From the NCBI RefSeq assembly GCF_016860545.1, contig NZ_BNEB01000005.1:1302001-1366000 (forward strand): a DNA stretch of 64,000 nt, written 5' to 3'. The stretch comes from Streptomyces asoensis. GTDB taxonomy: Bacteria > Actinomycetota > Actinomycetes > Streptomycetales > Streptomycetaceae. Below the pieces are notes generated by a model. It ran no database searches. It had not been told where the DNA came from and was given only the letters and a program-made list of their open reading frames with translations. Below, piece after piece: positions 9,501 to 15,469 of this stretch. The position numbers and the translations under genes are program-made. The number at the start of each line of letters is the position of its first letter. Positions within the stretch are counted from its first letter, which is position 1.

Positions 9501-10555
9501 CGCCAGGTGAAGGCTCCGGAGAGGTCCAGCACGACGGTGTTGCGGAAGCCGGGGCCGTCCAGGCGGTGACCGGCGGGCACGGTGACGCCGTCGACCACGA
9601 TCACCGTGTAGGGCTCGTCCCGGCCCGGCACGGCGTCCGGGTCGAAGACCGGGCGCTCGGTGAACTCGGCGCCCAGCAGGTCCTCCAGGTCGTTGAAGGT
9701 GCCGGCCACCATGCGGGCGGCGCCGGCGCCGTCCTGCTCCTGCGGATGCAGGTTGTGGGGCAGCCACTTGACCCACTCCCAGTCCGCGCGCCTCTCGTCC
9801 GGGACGCACAGCGCGATCCACAGCTCCTCCGGCGGGTGGAACACCGCGAGCTGGCACAACGCCGCGCGGACCATGGCACGCGTGGCGTTCTCGTCACCGC
9901 GGGTCAGCACCCGCGACCAGGACCGCAGGTAGAGCGCGATGGGCTGGCCGGGGACGGTGCTGTAGGCGCGGATGAAGCGGCGCAGGGCGTGCGCGCTGAG
10001 CGGTTCCAGGTCCTCGACGGGCTTGGTGGACAGCGGGTTGAGCCGCATCGCGAACTGCTGTTCGCCGACGGCTATCCGGACCTCGCCGAAGTCCTCGTCC
10101 TTGACCCGCCGTTCCCACAGCCGGGTGGTGCGGACCATCGCGCGCAGCGTCCGGGGGTGCGGGTGCCGCCAGGCGAGGGCCAGTTGCTGTTCGACGACGG
10201 CCCGGTGGACCTGGCGTCTGATCTGGGTGAGATAGCGCAGGTAGTCCCGGCGTTCGCCGCGCAGCCGTTGCTTGCGTTCGCCGGACTTGCGCATGACCTG
10301 ACCGACCATCATGGCCGCGGAGGCCAGCACCATCATGCCCAGCGCTATGTAGGTGAAGGAGCTGTTGCCGCCGCCCGGCCTGATGAACATCATCATCATG
10401 GACACGGACATCATGGCCATCGGCAGGTACGTCCAGACCGCCGAGCTGTCCGGCACGGTCTCCGGGAGCGTCGGGGGTTCTTGCAGGCTCAGCTCGCCCT
10501 CGGGCATGTCGGGGCCTCGGCGACGGGCCGGCCTGCGAAAGAGAACCACACTCAA
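6548..10555 (-). CDS. eccC: EccC, FtsK/SpoIIIE-type ATPase of type VII secretion
   Basis: A 1,335-residue motor ATPase that recognises and drives Esx-type substrates through the ESX channel. Two N-terminal membrane helices (about residues 40-85) precede three FtsK/SpoIIIE ATPase domains. Their Walker A motifs are GATGSGKSELL (about residue 480), GGSQSGKSTVL (about 830) and GDTESGKTNLL (about 1120). The first Walker B is complete (FVVVDEFSELL). The second (VFLVVDGWAQ) and third (LFVLVDDYDMV) deviate, as is usual for EccC, where the first domain is the main active one. This is a fused single-chain EccCa-CccCb form. The start is TTG at 10555 because TAAGGAG lies 8 nt upstream; GTG two codons later is the alternative. 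It is transcribed away from eccD across a 240-bp spacer. Confidence 0.96.
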   Translation of the reverse strand: MSVVLFRRPARRRGPDMPEGELSLQEPPTLPETVPDSSAVWTYLPMAMMSVSMMMMFIRPGGGNSSFTYIALGMMVLASAAMMVGQVMRKSGERKQRLRGERRDYLRYLTQIRRQVHRAVVEQQLALAWRHPHPRTLRAMVRTTRLWERRVKDEDFGEVRIAVGEQQFAMRLNPLSTKPVEDLEPLSAHALRRFIRAYSTVPGQPIALYLRSWSRVLTRGDENATRAMVRAALCQLAVFHPPEELWIALCVPDERRADWEWVKWLPHNLHPQEQDGAGAARMVAGTFNDLEDLLGAEFTERPVFDPDAVPGRDEPYTVIVVDGVTVPAGHRLDGPGFRNTVVLDLSGAFTWRPGRTTLRLDVTPEAVRLVRTDRSRKEQTTLLGRPDRVGPVAAEALARLLAPYRMSLAVDVAEPLSADVQLTTLLGIPDLHRHTPDTLWKRHTGAARLRVPVAVGADGTPVELDIKESAQGGMGPHGMLIGATGSGKSELLRTLVLGLALTNSSETLNFVLVDFKGGATFLGLDELPHTSAVITNLADEVALVERMQDALHGELMRRQELLRAAGNYTSALEYEKARASGTPLTPLPSLFVVVDEFSELLAAHREFMDLFVMIGRLGRSLGVHLLLASQRLDEGRMHQLESHLSYRIGLRTFSAMESRGVLGVPDAYQLPSQPGAGYLKSGVEALTRFRAAYVSGPYRRRRGAAVQARVASQVVPWTAGWVVPRTTAAPAPLPEEETESAESLLAVAVDRLRDSGPGAHQVWLPPLDEPPTLDALLPGLEPTADRGLSATRWPGTGRLRVPVGLVDKPFDQRREPLVLDLSAGGGHVAIAGGSQSGKSTVLRTLLASLALTHTPAEVQFYCLDFGGGTLSSLAGLPHVGGVASRLDSERISRTVAEVTAVLNHREQFFLDHGIDSMAGYRRRRAAGEFADEKHGDVFLVVDGWAQVKQNFDHLLPTFNQLATGGLNYGIHLVVTTTRWVELSAQVRDQSATRLELRLGDPMDSVVDVRKAAVVPRLPGRGLTIDGKLHFLTALPRLDGAVTTEDLVDGVTALVERTAAHWPGEPAPAVRMLPHRLPASALPAPELGDGLRLPLGQDEEKLSTVWHDFSRTPHLVAVGDTESGKTNLLRLVAQAVTARYAPHEARVLVVDYRRELVDAVPPEYQLGHAVSVDALKELVAGSARALKTRLPGPDITPARMRLADWWNGPRLFVLVDDYDMVVGSGNYDHPFAPLFDHLALGHELGLHVVAVRSATGAGRGLNDQLLRRLDEVNTPGVLLSCPPSEGYVFGNIKPRNLPPGRAQYIARRKANLIQTALAQPAEPAGGGEAEGEGGNA

Positions 10556-10795
10556 CGCAACTGCTCCTTAGCGGGATCGGGGCTTCGCGCCGCGGAACGG
10601 GGCGCTGATCCCCCGGCGTTGTGACACGCCGTCGGTTCGGGGCCCATAATTCTGTTCGACTGCCCATCGGTAGTCTGCATGGCGACGACACATACGTCCA
10701 AGCAGCCACCGGCCTAACTGCCGTCGGAGCCCTGCCAGTTCGGCGCCCGACCTCCGGCCTCGCCCGGCTCGACTCATGGAGACGTGAGACCCACG
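10556..10795. promoter_or_regulatory. Divergent promoter region between eccC and eccD
   Basis: A 240-bp spacer between two divergent core ESX genes. It is slightly richer in AT than the flanks (for example CCATAATTCTG near 10645) and must hold at least one promoter in each direction. I could not fix convincing -35/-10 pairs by eye. The only clear site is the TAAGGAG ribosome-binding site of eccC. Confidence 0.5.
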
Positions 10796-12196
10796 ATGAC
10801 CGACAGCTCCGTTGCGGGCCTGTGCCGCCTCACCGTCCGGGCCCCGGCCAGGACCATCGATCTGGCCGTGCCCTCGGACGTGCCGGTGGCCGATCTGCTG
10901 CCCACGGTCCTGCAATACGCGGGCGAGGAGGTCGAGGAGAACGGTCTGGAGCACGACGGCTGGCTGCTGCAACGCCTCGGCGGGGCCGCGCTGGACGACG
11001 AGGCCACCCTGGCCGCACTCGAACTCAAGGACGGCGAGGTCCTGTATCTGCGTCCGCAGACCGAGTCGCTGCCCGAGGTCCGGCTCGACGACCTGGTGGA
11101 CGGCATGGCGACGGTGACCCGCGACCGGCTGCACAGCTGGGAGGCGGCGACCGGCCGGCGACTGCTGCTCGGCATGGCGGTGGCCGTCCTGACACTGGCC
11201 CTCGCGGTACTGGCGTGGCCCGGTGGTCCGGCGGGGCCTCGGATCGCCACCGCCGGCGTGGCGGGCCTGCTGCTGCTCGCCGGGGCCGCCTCCGCGAGCC
11301 GCGCGGTGGGCGACGCGGCGGCCGGCGCCGCGCTCGGGTTCATGGCCGGCCCCTTCCTGGCCCTGGCCGGCTGGCTGCAACCGGGCGGCGAGATCGCGGG
11401 CGCCCAGGCCCACCAGGTGCTGGGTGCCCGGCTGCTGGCCGCGTCGGCCGCCTGGGCGGGCGGAGCGGTGCTCGCCCTCGCCCTGACCGCCGTGCGCACA
11501 CCGCTGTTCGTGGCCTCCGCGCTGGTGTCGCTGGCCGGGGTGGCGGCCGGCGTCCTGATGAGCCTGTTCGACCTGGAGGTGGACGGCGCCGCGGCCGCCG
11601 TGGCCGCGCTGGCCGTGCTGCTGGGCGGCTTCGTGCCCGCCCTGTCGTTCCGGCTGGCCGGGATGCGCATGCCGGCCCTGCCGACCACCCCGCAGCAGCT
11701 CCAGGAGGGCATCGAGCCCTACCGGGGCGAGGACGTGACGATGCGCACCGAGCTGGCGAGCGGCTGGATGACCGCCCTCTACGCCGCCTCGGGCGTCCTG
11801 TGCGCGGGCTGTCTGGCGCCGCTGGCCCGCAACCCGGTGCTCCCGGAGGCGCTGACCGCCGTGGTGCTCGCCCTGCTGCTGCTGGTGCACGGGCGGGGCA
11901 TGGTCAACGTGTGGCAGCGGCTGGCGCTGGTGCTGCCCGGCGCCTGGGGGGTGGCCCTGCTGGTGTTCGCCCTGACGTCCGCCACCGCCGCGGCCGACCG
12001 GCCCGCAGTGGTGGCCGGGCTGCTGGCGTCGGCCACCGTGCTGGCGGTCGCCTCCTGGACGGTGCCGGGCCGGCGGATGCTGCCCTACTGGGGCAGGGCG
12101 GCGGAGCTGATGCAGTCGCTGCTGGCCATCGCCCTGCTGCCGCTGACGCTGTGGGTGCTCGGCGTCTTCGCCGCGCTGCGCGCCATCAACGGCTGA
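10796..12196 (+). CDS. eccD: EccD, integral membrane channel subunit of type VII secretion
   Basis: A 466-residue membrane protein. Residues 1 to about 85 form a ubiquitin-like (YukD-type) domain starting MTDSSVAGLCRLTVRAP, which faces the cytosol. About eleven hydrophobic helices follow from residue 120 to the end, for example LLLGMAVAVLTLALAVLA and LLLAGAASASRAVGDAA. EccD forms the membrane pore of ESX systems together with EccB, EccC and EccE. ATG at 10796 is chosen since it begins the conserved part and has GTGAG 7 nt upstream; GTG at 10784 would add four residues. The gene reads into eccB with a 97-bp gap. Confidence 0.95.
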   Translation: MTDSSVAGLCRLTVRAPARTIDLAVPSDVPVADLLPTVLQYAGEEVEENGLEHDGWLLQRLGGAALDDEATLAALELKDGEVLYLRPQTESLPEVRLDDLVDGMATVTRDRLHSWEAATGRRLLLGMAVAVLTLALAVLAWPGGPAGPRIATAGVAGLLLLAGAASASRAVGDAAAGAALGFMAGPFLALAGWLQPGGEIAGAQAHQVLGARLLAASAAWAGGAVLALALTAVRTPLFVASALVSLAGVAAGVLMSLFDLEVDGAAAAVAALAVLLGGFVPALSFRLAGMRMPALPTTPQQLQEGIEPYRGEDVTMRTELASGWMTALYAASGVLCAGCLAPLARNPVLPEALTAVVLALLLLVHGRGMVNVWQRLALVLPGAWGVALLVFALTSATAAADRPAVVAGLLASATVLAVASWTVPGRRMLPYWGRAAELMQSLLAIALLPLTLWVLGVFAALRAING

Positions 12197-12293
12197 CCCG
12201 GGCCACGGGAACGACGTGCAGGAGAACTTCGACGCGAACGGCCCCGCGCTGCGGCGGCCGGTGCGGACCGGCTGACCGGAAGGACCGCGGTTC

Positions 12294-13913
12294 ATGCAAT
12301 CCAAGCGCGACCAGGTGCAGGCGCACGCCTTCGTCATGGGCCGCCTCACCTCGGGCATGCTGCTCGCCGACCCGGACGCCCCCGAGAGCCCGCTGGCGCG
12401 CACCACGCGCGGGGCCGGCATCGGCGTGGTGATCACGGTGCTGATCTGCGCGGGGGCGGTGGTGTTCGGGCTGATCTCGCCGGGCGGCAACGACTCCTGG
12501 CGCAGCGGGAAGAACCTGATCGTCAACCGGGACACCGGGGCCCGCTACCTCTACCTCGACGGACGGCTGCGGCCGGTCCGCAACTACTCCTCCGCCCTGC
12601 TCATCGGCGGCGCGGACCTGGAGACCACGGACGTGGGGACGGCCTCGCTGCGGGACACCCCGGTGGGCGCCGCGGTCGGCATCCCGGGAGCGCCGGACTC
12701 GGTGCCCTCCTCCGGCGACCTGGAGTCGGACGCGTGGATGGTCTGCTCGGCGACGGCCACGCCGTCCGGCGACGACGGGAGCGACAGGACGACGACACGG
12801 GCGTTGACCGCGCTGGCCGCGGGCACACCCCTGGACTCGACCGCGCTCGGGGCGGACGAGGCGCTGCTGGTCAGCGGACCGGACAAGAAGAAGTACCTGA
12901 TCTGGCAGGGCAGCCGGCTGCCGCTCGACACCGCGTCCGGGGCGCTGCTCTCGCTGGGCTACAGCTCGGTGGCGCCCCGTACGGTGTCGGCCGCGTTCCT
13001 GGACGCGTTCGTGCCCGGTCCGGCCCTGGCGCCGCCGTCGGTGACGGGCCTGGGGAAGCAGGGCCCCTCGCTGGGCGGCACGGCGACCAGGATCGGCCAG
13101 GTCTTCCAGGTGACGGTGCCGGGCGGCACGGCGACGGGCTCCGGCGATCCGGACGACGTCCAGTACTTCCTGCTGCGGGACTCCGGCCTGGTCCCGGTGA
13201 CGCCGACCGCGGTGGCGCTGCTGCTGGGCGATCCGGCGGTGCGGTCGAAGGCGTACGGCGGCGCGTCGCCGACGGCGCTGCCCCTCGGCACGGACCTGCT
13301 CAAGGACCACCAGGCGCCGGGCGCCACCGGTCGTGACCCGTCGGTGGCCGGGCTGCCGGACAGGCCGCCCCGGGCGGCCCGGGTGCCCGACGGCCGGGCG
13401 GCGTGCGCGCGGGTGCAGCCCGGCGACGACGGCGTCCGCGTCAGCTCGGTGCTGGTGCCCGCCGACGCGCTGACCCCGGTCGCCCAGCACAGCGGCGACG
13501 CGGTGACGCAGGCCTGTCTGCCGGTGGACGCGGTGGTGGTCCGGCCCGGTCACGGCGTGCTGGCACGGGCGCTGGGCGCGGGCGGCGGGACGGTCGGCGC
13601 CACCACGTACTTCGTGGCCGACGACGGGGTGAAGTACCGGGTCGGCTCGAAGGAGGCGCTCGCGGCGCTCGGTTGGACGGAGTCCGACGTGCGGGGGCTG
13701 CCCTCCCCGCTGTTGGCGATGGTGCCGACCGGCCCGGACCTGAGCCCGCAGGCGGCGACCGGCGCGGCGCCTTCGGGCGGGACGTCCGCGTCGTCGGCGC
13801 GCACCTGCGCGAAAGCCTTTGCCGACACCCCGGGCGGATCCGGCGGATCCGGCGGATCCGGCGCACCGTCCGGTCCGTCCGCCCCGGACGGCGGCAAGTT
13901 GCCAGCGGGTTAA
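12294..13913 (+). CDS. eccB: EccB, periplasm-exposed core subunit of type VII secretion
   Basis: A 539-residue protein with a short cytosolic N-terminus carrying the family signature MQSKRDQVQAHAFVMGRLTSG, one membrane helix (about residues 43-62, GVVITVLICAGAVVFGLIS), and a large outer domain that contains the typical EccB repeats. Cysteines spaced through the outer domain suggest disulfides. The C-terminus carries a Gly-Ser linker encoded by a 9-bp repeat. In solved ESX structures EccB sits on the outer face of the membrane complex. GAAGGA lies before the ATG. It is followed by a 127-bp spacer with two palindromes ahead of the esx genes. Confidence 0.95.
   Translation: MQSKRDQVQAHAFVMGRLTSGMLLADPDAPESPLARTTRGAGIGVVITVLICAGAVVFGLISPGGNDSWRSGKNLIVNRDTGARYLYLDGRLRPVRNYSSALLIGGADLETTDVGTASLRDTPVGAAVGIPGAPDSVPSSGDLESDAWMVCSATATPSGDDGSDRTTTRALTALAAGTPLDSTALGADEALLVSGPDKKKYLIWQGSRLPLDTASGALLSLGYSSVAPRTVSAAFLDAFVPGPALAPPSVTGLGKQGPSLGGTATRIGQVFQVTVPGGTATGSGDPDDVQYFLLRDSGLVPVTPTAVALLLGDPAVRSKAYGGASPTALPLGTDLLKDHQAPGATGRDPSVAGLPDRPPRAARVPDGRAACARVQPGDDGVRVSSVLVPADALTPVAQHSGDAVTQACLPVDAVVVRPGHGVLARALGAGGGTVGATTYFVADDGVKYRVGSKEALAALGWTESDVRGLPSPLLAMVPTGPDLSPQAATGAAPSGGTSASSARTCAKAFADTPGGSGGSGGSGAPSGPSAPDGGKLPAG
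13834..13862 (+). repeat. 9-bp tandem repeat in eccB encoding a Gly-Ser linker
   Basis: About three copies of the unit GCGGATCCG, keeping the frame and encoding a GGSGGSGGSG run near the EccB C-terminus. Length variation here would be tolerated by the protein. Confidence 0.8.
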
Positions 13914-13918
13914 ATAAG

Positions 13919-13993
13919 TTGACGATTCGTCAATACGTCGACGCACCGATCGCTTCGCATTGCACCCTTCTCCCTGGCGAGCCTAGGCTCGCC
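13919..13993 (+). promoter_or_regulatory. Two perfect palindromes upstream of the esx genes
   Basis: The spacer between eccB and the first esx gene holds a 15-nt inverted repeat at 13919-13933 (TTGACGA, one base, TCGTCAA) and an 18-nt perfect palindrome at 13976-13993 (GGCGAGCCT and its complement). The first is a plausible operator and includes a TTGACG that could serve as a -35 box. The second could be an operator or a hairpin in the leader of the esx transcript, some 47 bases before the start codon. No regulator is assigned. Confidence 0.55.
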
Positions 13994-14040
13994 GGTGCCG
14001 CAGTTGTGTCGGCACCCGGTTTTTCTCGAAAGGCGGACCC

Positions 14041-14379
14041 ATGGCAGGCGCAGGCCAGCAGTCGAACGAACAGGCGACCCGGAACGGGATCCAGGCCCTG
14101 GAGAGCGCTTTCAGCGGCATCCTGAAGTCCCGGCAGGACGTGGACAACACCCGCGCCACCCTGTCGACGGGCTACCAGGGCAGTGACGGCGGCCAGTTCG
14201 GCGGTCTCCTCAAGCAGTGGGACGAGCAGTGCAACGGCATTCTGCGCAGTCTTGAGGACATGGTCGACAAGCTGAACCAGAGCCTCACCCAGCACGGCAA
14301 GACGCAGGGCTCCTCGAACGAGGCGATCAACTCGGCCTACAGCCAGTCGCAGGCGGCCTACGACCAGCTCATCGGCTGA
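14041..14379 (+). CDS. esxB: WXG100-family secreted protein, EsxB-like
   Basis: A 112-residue helical-hairpin protein of the ESAT-6/CFP-10 group, with no signal peptide. Two amphipathic helices flank the turn. The turn reads GYQGSDG, so the usual Trp of the WXG motif is Tyr-Gln-Gly here. The C-terminal tail (AYSQSQAAYDQLIG) lacks a clear YxxxD/E export signal. It probably forms a heterodimer with the Esx protein encoded just downstream and is exported through EccC. AAAGG lies upstream of the ATG. Assignment as the B partner rests on order and on the missing Trp, so the A/B naming is tentative. Confidence 0.88.
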   Translation: MAGAGQQSNEQATRNGIQALESAFSGILKSRQDVDNTRATLSTGYQGSDGGQFGGLLKQWDEQCNGILRSLEDMVDKLNQSLTQHGKTQGSSNEAINSAYSQSQAAYDQLIG

Positions 14380-14467
14380 GCGAGCCCTTCCCCGGAGTCC
14401 GGATCCCCACCGCGCCTCTCCCGTCGCGCAGCCCGCGTGGCGCGGTCCCCATCGAGCAGGAGGCCCC

Positions 14468-14791
14468 ATGCCCGACAATCTGACCGACGGTTACATCTAC
14501 GTCGACTACAACCACATGAACAACGCCGCCGACGACATGGTCCAGCAGACCAAGGCGATAGCGAACACGCTGGCGTCGCTGGAGGCGGAACTCAACGAGC
14601 TGGTCAAGTCCTGGTACGGCGAGGACGCCGACGTCTACCGCCAGAAGCAGGCGGCGTGGGACCAGGCGGTGAAGAACATGGAGAACCTGCTGACCTCGCA
14701 CTCCGCGCTGCTGACGGACATCTCCGACAACTACCGCTACAGCGAGAACTCGCTCTCCCAGATGTGGTCCGAAGTACGCATCGGCCGCTGA
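14468..14791 (+). CDS. esxA: WXG100-family secreted protein, EsxA-like
   Basis: A 107-residue helical-hairpin protein with the turn motif SWYGEDAD (WXG) near residue 57. Near the C-terminus, YRYSE fits the YxxxE export signal used by ESX substrates. A strong AGGAGG lies just before the ATG. It follows the EsxB-like gene at 88 bp and is probably co-transcribed and secreted with it as a dimer. In Streptomyces the Esx pair is known to affect sporulation; whether this system acts in development or in competition is not visible here. Confidence 0.92.
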   Translation: MPDNLTDGYIYVDYNHMNNAADDMVQQTKAIANTLASLEAELNELVKSWYGEDADVYRQKQAAWDQAVKNMENLLTSHSALLTDISDNYRYSENSLSQMWSEVRIGR

Positions 14792-14945
14792 CCGAGGGGC
14801 GTCGCGGAACCAGGCCTCCGGTGAACCGGGCTGACGGCCACCAGGGCGCCGCCCGTCCGGTTCCCCTGCCACCGCGCGCCTCCTCCCCCGGCCCCAGCCC
14901 CTCTCCCCGTCCCTTCGCCGACCGAACACCCACGAGGACCACGCC

Positions 14946-15389
14946 ATGGCGGACCTGACCCACCTGAACGGACAGCAGCTCAAGCAGTTCCGTGAGCACG
15001 ACCTGGCGACGTTCATCACCGACCTGAAGAGCATCGTCAAGGACGACCCCAACGGGGTCCTCGCGCTGCACAGCATCGTCAGGGGCACGATCCCCTCGCA
15101 GTACATCGGCGAGAACTCGGTGCTCGGCATCGGTCTGATGACGGGCGACGACACGGTGTACGGCAAGACGCTGGTGGACGCCGCGCTCAAGTCGGCCAAG
15201 TCGATCGACGACGTCTTCGGCGACCAGGGTTTCCTCTTCGACGACATCGACGACAGCCTGGAGACCACCATCACCACCCTGCTGAACACCCAGGGCTCCT
15301 CCCTGGAGAACATCAGCGGGGAGAAGTTCCTGGACGTCTGGTCCGGGGTCGACGAAGACCTCGAAGGCTCGTCGGACTCCGACGACTGA
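14946..15389 (+). CDS. Type VII secretion system-associated protein, function unknown
   Basis: A 147-residue soluble, acidic protein (ends DEDLEGSSDSDD) with no signal peptide or membrane helix. It begins MADLTHLNGQQLKQFREHD and contains a central hydrophobic GIGLMTGDDTVYGKTL segment. It looks like the short proteins found next to Streptomyces ESX genes, but I recognise no catalytic motif. Its place between the Esx pair and the AAWKG-type protein suggests a substrate or a chaperone. The gene is well formed, with GAGGA 8 nt before the ATG. Confidence 0.75.
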   Translation: MADLTHLNGQQLKQFREHDLATFITDLKSIVKDDPNGVLALHSIVRGTIPSQYIGENSVLGIGLMTGDDTVYGKTLVDAALKSAKSIDDVFGDQGFLFDDIDDSLETTITTLLNTQGSSLENISGEKFLDVWSGVDEDLEGSSDSDD

Positions 15390-15469
15390 GCCGCGGCCTC
15401 CCCCGGCACCGCGCCGCCGGCGCCCCCCCTCCCGTACGTCCACCTCTCTCCACCCAGCGGAGTCCCGTC

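Noticed and set aside
6818..10624. A 1,268-codon plus-strand frame opposite eccC
   Set aside because: Low-complexity Gly/Gln/Val sequence; eccC on the minus strand has three Walker motifs and a strong ribosome-binding site.
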